This document shows positions 9,746 to 23,378 of a stretch of 54,763 nt of DNA, piece by piece. Origin of the DNA: Actinomycetes bacterium (GTDB lineage Bacteria; Actinomycetota; Acidimicrobiia; Acidimicrobiales; Bog-793). The stretch's first letter is position 1; each line of letters starts with the position of its first letter. The notes beneath the pieces are model-generated. The model worked only from the letters and a program-made list of their open reading frames with translations. It made no database searches and was not told the DNA's origin. The DNA lies in assembly GCA_021829645.1 (NCBI GenBank), contig JAKBPI010000011.1, forward strand, positions 1 through 54,763. Reading direction: 5' to 3'. The translations under genes and the position numbers were made by a program.

Positions 9746-10120
9746 ATGACTGTTATTGTAATAATTTCATCTCCTTATTCGCTTCGCGGTGTATTGACAA
9801 GATGGATGCTTGAGTTATCAGCTGGTGTTTATGTCGGCTATCTTTCAGCAAGAGTCCGAGATCATTTGTGGCAACGCATAGAGGGGTCTATTGGAACCGG
9901 TAAAGCCATTATGGTGTTTCCTGTAGTAGGCGAGCAAAGACTTGGTTTCAAGACTTACAATAGTCAATGGATCCCTGAGGATTACGATGGCATTAAACTG
10001 ATGCGAAGACCTTTCCCATCCCAAGAGCAGTCAGAATTATCAAGTCAGATAGATAAAGTGCCACCAGAAGGATGGAGCATAGCTGCCAGACGCAGAAAAT
10101 ATGGTCGCCAAAAGAACTAA
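9746..10120 (+). CDS. cas2: CRISPR-associated Cas2, type I-E
   Basis: This 124-aa protein is the dimeric scaffold of the Cas1-Cas2 adaptation complex. It shows the Cas2e pattern: a beta-strand start (MTVIVIISSPYSLRG), a conserved middle with VYVGYLSARVRDHLW and a C-terminal tail. It is longer than the E. coli protein (94 aa) because of about 25 extra basic residues at the C-terminus. It follows cas1 after three bases, and its stop lies 69 bp before the first repeat. Confidence 0.95.
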   Translation: MTVIVIISSPYSLRGVLTRWMLELSAGVYVGYLSARVRDHLWQRIEGSIGTGKAIMVFPVVGEQRLGFKTYNSQWIPEDYDGIKLMRRPFPSQEQSELSSQIDKVPPEGWSIAARRRKYGRQKN

Positions 10121-10189
10121 AGTATCATTTAGCCGATTAAAGTAAAGAAAAAGTGCTATTTTAGTTATGCAAAGCCCTAGTCGAATACT
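10121..10189 (+). promoter_or_regulatory. CRISPR leader region (short, AT-rich)
   Basis: These 69 bp separate cas2 from the first repeat. The sequence is AT-rich and contains TATTTTAG-like stretches that could serve as a promoter. The repeats have the same orientation as the type I-E crRNA strand in E. coli (GTTCCCCGCG near the 5' end, ending ATCC), which makes this the leader side and puts the newest spacers next to cas2. The leader is short; part of the promoter may lie inside the end of cas2. Confidence 0.6.
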
Positions 10190-15586
<5,397 letters not shown>

Positions 15587-15710
15587 GAAAGGATTTTTTT
15601 AACCTGAAGTTTAGGTTTATCGTTCAAGCTTTGACCTAGGCTAACTGTGCATTTGCCATGACCAGAGGTAGAAATTATGACTAAAAATGCTTCAGGCGGT
15701 GTGAAACACC
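15587..15710. other. Spacer DNA between array and first 480-bp repeat
   Basis: This stretch follows the last repeat. It begins GAAAGG and a run of seven T, then a small AACCT/AGGTT stem. No gene is visible. The T-run could help end array transcription, but there is no strong stem immediately before it other than the last CRISPR repeat hairpin itself. Confidence 0.5.
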
Positions 15711-16190
15711 CAACAGCTCGAACGCTTGTTTCTGAAGTGCTGTTGGATTGGCTATCAAGATAAATCTGGGAAGATCGTCATCATTGGGTGGTATGTGGTT
15801 TGGAACTATAGTGGAATGATCTCCCAAGAAACTCTTAAAGCTATGTGTTGATCGCCGTCTGTGTATTTGATATTATCTTTCTAAGAACGCTCTCTGAGTG
15901 CCGTGTCAGAGCCACTTGGTTTGTGCGTATTTGATAAACAGCTTCTTTGTTGTCATCTCGGAAGAGTATTGGAGTCAGCTTTCACTCCACATAGTAGCTG
16001 ACGTAGCGGTAAAAAAGATATCGATTTTCTAAAATCGATGGTATCTGCTGGTACTTCAGGGGAAGATGTGCACTATTTTATTGAGTTGCAGTCACAACCG
16101 GGAGAGATTGCTTAAGTAGGCAACCTTTTTTGTTTTGCTGATCCTCCGATCCCAATTCCCGCTATTGCATTTCCGAATATAAAGTTCTAG
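15711..16190. repeat. 480-bp direct repeat, copy 1
   Basis: It begins CAACAGCTCGAACG and ends AAAGTTCTAG. The copy at 21255-21734 has the same length and orientation and, by eye, differs at a single base (G at 15789, A in copy 2, in CATTGGGT[G/A]GTATG). It contains no long ORF and no terminal inverted repeats. Stem-loops: CCAACAGC/GCTGTTGG (15710-15746), two mutually exclusive stems GGAGT/ACTCC and GTCAGCT/AGCTGAC (15971-16002), ATCGATTTT/AAAATCGAT (16020-16039), and a terminator-like stem with T-run (16108-16131). Confidence 0.95.
16108..16131 (+). terminator. Terminator-like hairpin in repeat copy 1
   Basis: TTGCTT-AAGT-AGGCAA forms a six-pair stem (one G-T pair) with a four-base loop, followed by CC and six T. 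The stem is short for an intrinsic terminator. The same element occurs in copy 2 at 21652-21675, about 100 bp before gadB. Confidence 0.4.
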
Positions 16191-16573
16191 TAGCCTACTA
16201 AATAATACGTGGTTCCTATTTGAAAATTACTGGCTTCTGTTTGGAGCCTTCCGGTGCACTCAAAGCAGCCTTTATTCTGGTTAGGTAAAATATTTATATA
16301 TTGGGAATCTAGGGAGTCAACCAAGTCTTACAGATACCGAAGCATTTTGTGTCAAGCCGATAAAGCCCGGATCGGTATATGAGTTTCTATAGAAGAACCG
16401 AGGACACTGTTTTCTGACGACAAGTTCGTGCATCTGTATTTCTTGCAGGTTGGAAGGTTGAATATCTCATTTGCGAATTGTATCGATCATGGTACTCCGG
16501 ACACCCTAACCCGATCTTACGTACCCTTAGACAGGATTCTCGGTTCATAGGTGATGCAGCGAGAAAGTTATGC
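16191..16573. other. Non-coding stretch inside the island
   Basis: I see no open frame of note and no strong structured element between the end of repeat copy 1 and the transposase relic. The stretch is moderately AT-rich at its start and becomes more mixed toward the relic. It probably consists of relic DNA. Confidence 0.4.
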
Positions 16574-17850
16574 CTACTTTAGCTCCAGAGGACTTCCTTC
16601 GATCAGTTCGAACGCTCTGTGTTGAACGGGAGTAGGATCGGAGAGCTTCCTGAAGGTAACTCCGGTCGTTGAGATCTCGATCTCGTTGCGGGTGAGGGTG
16701 TCAAGGTGGTTGAGAAGGCTCTGGTAGGAGTAGACGCCAAGGCCATCGGCGTTCTGTTTAGCTGCGTGCTTGGTCCTGGCAGTATAAACAACGGCTGCTC
16801 GGCTCATCTGGTCTTCCCCCTCGGGGAAGGGGATCCTCTCCTCATTCGAGAAGGTGAGTTCACTAAAGACTTGCTTGGATGGAAGGTGAGGTATGCGCTC
16901 GGCATACAGAGGAAGACATGGGTCCGTACCCGGTCGTCACTCCAGTGATAGATGGGGTAAAGATCAAGGTCGGCGGCCTTCATACTCCGGAAGTTTGCCT
17001 CTACCTCGGTCAGTGACTTGTAGATTCCAACTACCCTTGCTGCATCCATCTCACCTGCTGGCACCGAGGTGCAGATGACATAGACCCCATCTCTGAGGGC
17101 CTCTTGCTCTACAGGTTGGGCTAGGAGCTGTAGGAGAAGGAGCCCCGATCGATGAAGAGCCGGACGTGCTTGGCCATCTTGTAACGGTTGACGATCCTCC
17201 CGGCACGAAGTGAGATCTTTACCGGATCGATGATCCGGCAGTCACGAACGTTTATGACCAGCTTGTCAATGGACGCCCTGGTTGCCTCGACGAGGGAGTC
17301 GCGCTTGTACTCAGTGGCTGGGAGCGGGTTGTAACAAGCGATCAGGCGTTCATTCGGGTAATCAGGGTGAGAGATCTCAGCTAGGTCTGATTCCACAAAA
17401 AGGGAGAGCTGTATAGCTCCTTCCTTATGATTCCTTTGATCTGGCTTGCACGGAGTGCGGTTATGAAGGTGACGTGTTCTATCGCCGAGAGCTCTCTCGC
17501 TCTCGCACCGGTGATCATCCCCCGGTCTCCGACAAAGGTGATCGTCTCGAGACATAAGCGTTCCCTTACCTTGGTAACGGCGTCCGAGAAGGCTTTAGGG
17601 TCGGCGGTGTTGTCGGCAAAGACCGTAATGGTGATCGGCCTTCCAACCTCATCGGTCATGAGTCCGTACTCGATTCGGGGCTTACCGCGCTTCTGATCCC
17701 GCGAGTACCCTTAGGTAGCCAGGGTGCACTTGTTGCCATAGACCTAAGACGATGACAGGTCATAGAGGACCCGAGCTCCAGGTGAGAGGTAGCGCTCAGC
17801 GAGGGCGATCTCGATCGATTCCTGACGCACGAACAGCTTGCTTTTTCTCC
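16574..17850 (-). pseudogene. IS1634-like transposase, multiply frameshifted
   Basis: Reading the minus strand from about 17850 down to 16574, homologous-looking pieces occur in successive frames. They are GYSRDQKRGKPRIEYG and MTDEVGRPITITVFADN then VGDRGMITG (about 17700-17500); SHPDYPNERLIACYNP and RIVNRYKMAKHVRLFIDRGSF (about 17400-17130); YKSLTEVEANFRSMKAADLDLYPIYHW (about 17030-16950); and a C-terminal piece ending at 16574. The order matches IS1634-family DDE transposases, with the catalytic Asp in GDRG and a candidate Glu in TEVEANF. At least three frameshifts and the missing N-terminus make it non-functional. The relic is clearly more GC-rich than its surroundings, a sign of foreign origin. 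No terminal inverted repeats are visible. Confidence 0.8.
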
Positions 17851-17851
17851 A

Positions 17852-18526
17852 TTAGTATTTAATCGCTTCATAATAGTTTTTTTTGCCGACTGTGATTTTG
17901 ACAGGGAACCAGTAGTAAAGGTATGGATATTTTGAGGCCTGGACTGAGAATAAGCCAGACCCAGCGTTTATTTTTACGCTTCCTTTTCCGTTGTTGAGTT
18001 GAAAAGTCGGGTCTGTAAATGGCTCCCACGCCACAGCTATGGATGAGTTTATGGTTACAGTGGCGTTATCTGACACCAGGTTTGTATTAGTAACAGCCAC
18101 ATTAAGGATGAAGGCATACCCACCTTGGCTGTATTTTACATCAGTCAGCGTTAGCCTAAAAGGTTTGACTTTTGAGTCGACATACTTATCTTTTATATCG
18201 GTATTTCCCTCCTGGTTGATCCTATTTGAACCTGAGTTATCAAGGATACTTTGAACGGCGTTGGTGGTGGTGGTTTCCTTAGGTGAGCCGGAGCTAGTGT
18301 TGACTTTAGTGGTGGTAGGTGCTGCTGTTGTGGTAGTAGGTGCTGCTGTTGTGGTGGTTTCCTTAGGTGGGCTAGGGTTATTGTGAACTTTAGTGGTTGT
18401 AGGAATCGCTATTTTCTTTGCTTTTTTAGTTGTGTGGCTTGGTAAAATGATAAAAACAGCGACTAAGACACCAGCAAGACAAAACGTGGCGATTAGTTTC
18501 AAGATTTCTTTTTTACTCATTCTCAT
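17852..18526 (-). CDS. Secreted or membrane-anchored protein with Thr-rich linker
   Basis: This 224-aa protein starts MRMSKKEILKLIATF and has one hydrophobic segment (about residues 10-28), so it is exported or anchored by a signal anchor. Residues 40-90 are a low-complexity linker with two TTTTAAPT-type units. The C-terminal domain (about 110-224) looks beta-rich and contains VTNTNLVSDNATVTINSS, reminiscent of DUF4352-like extracellular folds, though I am not sure. The TTTAAPT linker also appears in the broken gene at 20038-21254. It is the only undamaged longer gene in the island; the transposase relic abuts its stop codon. Confidence 0.7.
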   Translation of the reverse strand: MRMSKKEILKLIATFCLAGVLVAVFIILPSHTTKKAKKIAIPTTTKVHNNPSPPKETTTTAAPTTTTAAPTTTKVNTSSGSPKETTTTNAVQSILDNSGSNRINQEGNTDIKDKYVDSKVKPFRLTLTDVKYSQGGYAFILNVAVTNTNLVSDNATVTINSSIAVAWEPFTDPTFQLNNGKGSVKINAGSGLFSVQASKYPYLYYWFPVKITVGKKNYYEAIKY

Positions 18527-18621
18527 GGTTTATTCCCCTTTTTATTGTTTTGTATTTTTGGTAAATACTCTGGCCAGTTCCTAGCTAGATCATATTGTAA
18601 ATAAATATTCATTTTTGTCTT

Positions 18622-18891
18622 TTGCCCGGAGGTCTTGATACCTTTAGGCAAATCATCGACGAACACTCAACTATTAGCTATTTGGCGACAGAGCTGAAGG
18701 CTAACTTTGACTCAGGCGCACTAAGAGATGAGGCCGCTATTAAGCTGGCTCTTATAGATGGCATCAATTTGGGAGCGGTACAAAGCCTGACCGAGGTTTT
18801 TGAAGAAATGAAGGAAACAGAAAAGAGAAGGGAGAACAGCACATCGCTGCCCTCCCTTAATGTCTTTCATAATACTATGAGGATCTCCTAG
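18622..18891 (+). CDS. Possible small helical protein (up to 89 aa)
   Basis: The open frame can start at TTG 18622. Its product (LDTFRQIIDEHSTISYLATELK... EVFEEMKETEKRR) is charged and helical, unlike random translation. The start is uncertain: GGAGG (18628-18632) lies inside the frame rather than ahead of it. It is divergent from the secreted protein at 17852-18526, with a 95-bp AT-rich gap that could hold promoters for both. No family is recognised. Confidence 0.35.
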   Translation: MPGGLDTFRQIIDEHSTISYLATELKANFDSGALRDEAAIKLALIDGINLGAVQSLTEVFEEMKETEKRRENSTSLPSLNVFHNTMRIS

Positions 18892-18967
18892 TCGATCATC
18901 GAAGGGTTCCACTGCGTAGGGTCATCGACCACTCAGATGGGTCTGAGTATTCTCCTTCCTCTGTTTC

Positions 18968-19162
18968 TTATGTGAATTTATTCATTTCCTCTTCGATCAG
19001 CCGATATTTTTCTTCCGACATTGCGATGTCACTAAAGCCTTTCTTTTTTTGTGCTGGGATTAAAGAAATACTAACTACGTCTCCTGTGTCGTCTTGTTGG
19101 TCTTCCGACTTTTCGTGGTTGTCTTTTGTGTAGCCGCCGGTAAGCTGCGGAAGGCGCTGCAT
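18968..19162 (-). CDS. Possible small hypothetical protein (64 aa)
   Basis: The frame MQRLPQLTGGYTKDNHEKSED...EEKYRLIEEEMNKFT is hydrophilic and ends in a charged helix. It starts directly downstream (on the minus strand) of a 17-bp palindrome at 19173-19189, which would suit a promoter or operator. No family is recognised and no clear Shine-Dalgarno is present. It may be part of a larger broken gene of the island. Confidence 0.35.
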   Translation of the reverse strand: MQRLPQLTGGYTKDNHEKSEDQQDDTGDVVSISLIPAQKKKGFSDIAMSEEKYRLIEEEMNKFT

Positions 19163-19172
19163 AAAATCTCGA

Positions 19173-19189
19173 AGTTGGAAATTCCAACT
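19173..19189. promoter_or_regulatory. 17-bp palindrome upstream of small gene
   Basis: AGTTGGAA-A-TTCCAACT is a perfect inverted repeat with a single central base, 11 bp upstream of the ATG at 19162 (minus strand). Its size and symmetry suit a dimeric repressor. Function is inferred only from position. Confidence 0.4.
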
Positions 19190-19364
19190 GACAAGACCGG
19201 CATCGTCGCTAGAGATTTCCGCAACACATCGCCAGAGGTAGAAAGCAACAACCTCTTACACTAACTTAGGGTGCTGCCCCAGAACGAGGGATGCCAGCGC
19301 CAAAGTTTTTATTTAGTTAGCTGATAAAATCGCTGATTTCTTCTTTTTTAAATGTTTCCATTTT

Positions 19365-19559
19365 TTATCCTTCCTTTCGTAACTTGAATTTTTCCCCGCC
19401 TAAAAACCAGGGGGTGTTTACCAAAAACACCTTCTTTCCTCCTGGTGTGATGTTCGTCCAGTCCGCTTCATAGCTGTTAATTTTATCAACTCCAAGCTCT
19501 AAACCGCTAGAGGCTTCTCTAAGACTTTTAAGGTTGAGCCAAAATGTAAAATGATTCAA
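19365..19559 (-). CDS. Possible small protein or gene fragment (64 aa)
   Basis: The frame contains SYEADWTNITPGGKKVFLVNTPWFLGGEKFKLRKEG, whose spacing of aromatic and glycine residues looks like real protein. I recognise no family. It may be the C-terminal end of a larger decayed gene, as its neighbours on both sides are broken. There is no strong ribosome-binding site at the ATG. Confidence 0.35.
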   Translation of the reverse strand: MNHFTFWLNLKSLREASSGLELGVDKINSYEADWTNITPGGKKVFLVNTPWFLGGEKFKLRKEG

Positions 19560-19601
19560 AAAGTTCCATTCTTTCTCAACACAGGTTTTATAAAGCTACA
19601 C

Positions 19602-20031
19602 TTAGCTCATAGACCATCCGTTAATCTCGCGTAGTTGCTCTATCGGATCATCACTTATCTTTTTTTTCCTCACTGCACGTTCGTATTTAGTTTGTGTTTC
19701 AAGCCTCCATATAGCTGTTAGATGAGCAGCGGCATGATAACTTTTACAAACAGGGGCAAGAGCTAGAAGTTTTTGCTCGATAAAATTCGTACTTCCGTCA
19801 GTTGTTCAAAATCATATATCTCGTGTACGTCTAAATTTTCTTCACTGGTGCCGCAGGCAATGCACGTGTTTTTTGCTGCTTCCAGTACCGGCCGGCGCAA
19901 CTGATTCCAAGATGATACCGATAAAAGTTTTGCGAGCGACGCGCCATGTGATGTTTTTGGTATTCGTCAGTCGCAGAATAAAACATCGCTGCGTAAACAG
20001 ATCGGGAGGCGATGATTAGTGAAAGAAACAT
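19602..20031 (-). pseudogene. HNH-like zinc protein relic
   Basis: Stitching minus-strand frames gives YQKHHMARRSQNFYRYH, then SWNQLRRPVLEAAKNTCIACG with LDVHEIYDF, then NFIEQKLLALAPVCKSYHAAAHL and a charged tail ending at a TAA at 19602-19604. The pattern CxxC, VHE, then C..xH..aH is that of HNH-type or related zinc proteins common on phages and plasmids. Two frameshifts are needed (near 19905 and 19790), and the second cysteine pair reads CKSYH instead of CKxCH. The gene is therefore dead. Confidence 0.6.
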
Positions 20032-20037
20032 CGCCTC

Positions 20038-21254
20038 CTATATTAATCCGCTTCCCATCAAAATCCGTGAATGTTTTTTACGGATAGCGGCATCACCCCA
20101 GCTCTCGATGTTGCCAGGGGAGAACTTTTTCGCTAAAGTATGCTCCCCTAGCGCCCTCAAAATATCATCAGCAGTGATGGTCATCGAGCCAAAAAGGCAA
20201 AACTCATTTTCTCCCGCCATCTTTTTGTGACCAAGTGGGTTACGCCGGTTTTTTTGTCTCTTTCAACAAATGTCTTACGCACAACACCCTCAAAGACACC
20301 AGTTAGTGTTGATTTTTTGAGGTTGAGACGGAGAAGGTTATACGTCCTAAAAAGGAACTTTTCTTGTCGATCATAGACGGTCACTTCGCCACTGCGAATA
20401 ACTCTTTTAACAACCCGCGAGTGTCCTTTAACTCTTATATGAGTTGTGAGAACCTCTGTTGTCACTCCAATATTGATTGACCCACAGTCTTTGGTGGAAT
20501 TGCGAAATGGGCAGTAGCCAAATTTCCCAGTGAACGAGAGTGGTTGCCTTGAAAAGATCATGACATTAGGATTGACCGACGTTGTGATTTTCCCATGCAG
20601 ATGCCCGACAAAGTTGGCTTTGAAAGGATCAAAAATTATCTTTTTTGTAACACTCTTTACGACCACAACCGTCGGGGCAGGGGTAAGGGTAGGTGCAGCT
20701 GTAGTTGTGTAGGTGCAGGGGTATTAACCGTGATAAGAAAGGGTTGCATCATGTGTCCTGCAACGTTGACTGCTGTTACAACAACTAGGTAGCTGCCAGT
20801 CTTTGTCGGCATCCCAGTGATGGTTTCCGTTCCTGAATTGTAGTCTAGCCCAGGCGGTAAACCGGTCACAGTAACTGTTGGAGTGGGATATCCAGTTACT
20901 GGGATCTGGATCAAAACCCAAGTATTGATAAGAGTTGTCGTAGGGTTGATGGATCCAATACTAGGGGCGGCATCGGGAGTGTAGGAAAGCTCTATCCATC
21001 CATCGCCAATATTCGTAGAGAAAGAATCAGGTGTAATAGTTGCGTAAGACACATAACCCAAGCCGGCACCACCGCTGCCACCGGGATAACCAGAATTATT
21101 ATCCGCCGTACCGCCGCCGCCGGCACCAGATATCCAGCCACCACCACCGCCGGCACCGCCGCCGTTATAGGTTTGTGTTTGGACGGCACCACCGCCGCCA
21201 GCGCCGCCAGGGTTGTTAGTTGATACGCTTAAGCCAGACGACCCATCTAATCCA
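20038..21254 (-). pseudogene. Glycine-rich / Ig-like surface protein, truncated
   Basis: Read on the minus strand from the repeat boundary, the frame gives a glycine-rich domain (NPGGAGGGGAVQTQTYNGGG, SGAGGGGTADNNSGYPGGSGG) ending in YVSYATI. An immunoglobulin-like putative-Ig repeat follows (TVTVTGLPPGLDYNSGTETI), as in large secreted actinobacterial proteins. A one-base shift near 20706 then breaks a TTTAAPTLTPAPT linker. The next frame runs KSVTKKIIFDPF to about 20240, where a second shift restores RNPLGHKKMAGENEFCLFG down to the stop at 20038. The N-terminus (usual W.VP.GV start of such domains) is missing because the 480-bp repeat cuts in exactly at 21255. Confidence 0.65.
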
Positions 21255-21734
21255 CAACAGCTCGAACGCTTGTTTCTGAAGTGCTGTTGGATTGGCTATC
21301 AAGATAAATCTGGGAAGATCGTCATCATTGGGTAGTATGTGGTTTGGAACTATAGTGGAATGATCTCCCAAGAAACTCTTAAAGCTATGTGTTGATCGCC
21401 GTCTGTGTATTTGATATTATCTTTCTAAGAACGCTCTCTGAGTGCCGTGTCAGAGCCACTTGGTTTGTGCGTATTTGATAAACAGCTTCTTTGTTGTCAT
21501 CTCGGAAGAGTATTGGAGTCAGCTTTCACTCCACATAGTAGCTGACGTAGCGGTAAAAAAGATATCGATTTTCTAAAATCGATGGTATCTGCTGGTACTT
21601 CAGGGGAAGATGTGCACTATTTTATTGAGTTGCAGTCACAACCGGGAGAGATTGCTTAAGTAGGCAACCTTTTTTGTTTTGCTGATCCTCCGATCCCAAT
21701 TCCCGCTATTGCATTTCCGAATATAAAGTTCTAG
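21255..21734. repeat. 480-bp direct repeat, copy 2
   Basis: The offset from copy 1 is exactly 5,544 bp, and the two copies differ by one base. The copy ends 38 bp before the gadB ATG, so it makes up the gadB upstream region, including promoter space or leader RNA. The stem-loops of copy 1 recur here: operator-like ATCGATTTT/AAAATCGAT at 21564-21583 and terminator-like element at 21652-21675. The left end cuts the glycine-rich pseudogene. Confidence 0.95.
21652..21675 (+). terminator. Terminator-like hairpin ahead of gadB
   Basis: The stem TTGCTT/AGGCAA with loop AAGT is followed by CC and six T. It stands about 100 bp before the gadB start. If the gadB transcript starts upstream of it, it would be an attenuator; if downstream, it insulates gadB from the island. 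The sequence does not decide. Confidence 0.4.
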
Positions 21735-21772
21735 GCTTAAGAACCTAGTCCGGATCTCTATAAGGAATCAAT

Positions 21773-23152
21773 ATGCCTTTGCACACTCATAAAACCAATC
21801 CAAAAGATATTTTGTTCAACCCCATATACTCACTGGCGAATGATAAAAACTCGCTTCCGAGACACAAGATTCCACGGACCTCATTGGATCCAAGGAGCGC
21901 CGCTCAGTTGATAGCGGATGAGCTTTTACTGGATGGTCAAGCCAAGTTGAATCTGGCCACCTTTGTTACCACTTGGATGGAACCGGAGGCATCTAAGCTA
22001 TTGGCAGACTGTGCCAATAAAAATATGATCGACAAAGATGAATACCCACAAACCGCAGAACTTGAAAGCAGATGCGTCAATATCATCTCAGACTTGTGGC
22101 ACGCTCCAGAATCCGGTACGGCGGTGGGGTGTTCGACGACTGGATCAAGCGAAGCCGCTATGCTCGCAGGTTTGGCTCTGTTGTTTAAATGGAGGGCGGA
22201 GCGGGCAAAGAAGAATCTCGATACGACTAAGCCCAATCTTGTTATGGGGATAAACGTACAGGTTTGTTGGGAAAAGTTTTGCCGCTATTTTGACGTTGAA
22301 CCGCGTTATGTACCTATGGAGACGGGGAAAAGAATACTTACACCTGAGCGCTTGCCCGGTTATATCGACGAAAGAACCATTGGTGTAGTGGCGATCATGG
22401 GATCCACCCAAGACGGGGCTTATGAACCGGTCGAAGCAATTGCCGAAGCTCTGGACGATATTATGCTAAAAACCGGTAATGACGTAAAAATACACGTGGA
22501 CGGCGCATCGGGGGGATTTTTTGCACCTTTTGTACAGCCAGAAATCAAATGGGATTTTCGTGTGGAAAGAGTGGTGTCAATCAACGCCTCCGGTCATAAA
22601 TACGGTCTTGTCTATCCAGGGGTAGGCTGGGTACTTTGGCGTCATCCAGAAAACTTACCTGATGAACTAGTGTTCAAGGTCAACTACTTGGGTGGGGAAA
22701 TGCCTACTTTTGCCTTGAATTTTTCTAGACCTGGGGCACAGGTAGTGGGGCAGTATTACCAATTTATACGTCTCGGTTACGAAGGTTATGCCGCGGTTCA
22801 TCAAGGATCGTCTGCCGTGGCCCAATACCTTGCTGCACGCATCGGAGAGATTGGCGTATTTGAACTCATCACAAATGGAAGCGATTTGCCGGTATTCGTG
22901 TTTAAACTCAAGGATGATATCACCAATTATACGGTGTTTGATATTTCAGAATCTCTTAAAAAGTATGGGTGGCAACTGCCGGCTTATACTTTCCCCAAAA
23001 ACTTAGAAGATACCGCCGTCTTGCGTATAGTAATCAGAAACGGTTTCAATAGAGATTTAGCAGATTTGTTGATCTCTCACGTGCGGACAGAAGTACAAAA
23101 GCTTGACGCCGGCACCAGTCCTGGTAATCCGCAAAGCTCTTTTCATCATTAG
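21773..23152 (+). CDS. gadB: Glutamate decarboxylase
   Basis: This 459-aa PLP enzyme converts glutamate to GABA plus CO2, consuming a proton; in many bacteria it supports acid tolerance. The PLP lysine lies in SINASGHKYGL at residue 276, the same number as in E. coli GadB. HVDGASGGFFAPF upstream is the conserved cofactor-binding region. The length matches the family (about 466 aa). The ATG follows an AAGGA site at proper distance. No gadC antiporter is in the window. Its upstream region is copy 2 of the 480-bp repeat, so its control may have been changed by the island. Confidence 0.96.
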   Translation: MPLHTHKTNPKDILFNPIYSLANDKNSLPRHKIPRTSLDPRSAAQLIADELLLDGQAKLNLATFVTTWMEPEASKLLADCANKNMIDKDEYPQTAELESRCVNIISDLWHAPESGTAVGCSTTGSSEAAMLAGLALLFKWRAERAKKNLDTTKPNLVMGINVQVCWEKFCRYFDVEPRYVPMETGKRILTPERLPGYIDERTIGVVAIMGSTQDGAYEPVEAIAEALDDIMLKTGNDVKIHVDGASGGFFAPFVQPEIKWDFRVERVVSINASGHKYGLVYPGVGWVLWRHPENLPDELVFKVNYLGGEMPTFALNFSRPGAQVVGQYYQFIRLGYEGYAAVHQGSSAVAQYLAARIGEIGVFELITNGSDLPVFVFKLKDDITNYTVFDISESLKKYGWQLPAYTFPKNLEDTAVLRIVIRNGFNRDLADLLISHVRTEVQKLDAGTSPGNPQSSFHH

Positions 23153-23378
23153 ATTGAAGTGCTTTTGCTAAGTATCATAAATTTCTCTGACTGTGAGCCA
23201 ACTCAGAATTACTAGACATCCAAAACGATATATCGTAACGATAAAGGTATAGTAATAAAGCTATTGGTAGGGATATCTCATAACCTCAAAACTTTGCACC
23301 TATTGAACTGTGGTAAATACCGATGAGGTGCGTAGGAATTATAGGGATATGTTGAAATTGGTGAAAGGTTCGACGGAG

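Larger units (their letters stand above)
15711..21734. mobile_element. Island bounded by 480-bp direct repeats
   Basis: The two repeats enclose 5,064 bp (16191-21254); one repeat plus the interior makes a 5,544-bp unit. The interior holds pseudogenes of a transposase, an HNH-like protein and a glycine-rich surface protein, plus one intact-looking secreted protein. This layout fits integration of a 5.5-kb circle by single crossover, or a tandem duplication followed by divergence. No integrase or att-like short duplication is visible, so it is not a standard genomic island. The near-identity of the repeats means recent duplication or ongoing gene conversion, while the interior genes are old and broken. 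Confidence 0.5.

Noticed and set aside
15711-16190. 480-bp repeat as a MITE or small insertion sequence
   Set aside because: The ends CAACAGCTCG and AAAGTTCTAG are not inverted repeats of each other and no short target duplication flanks the copies.
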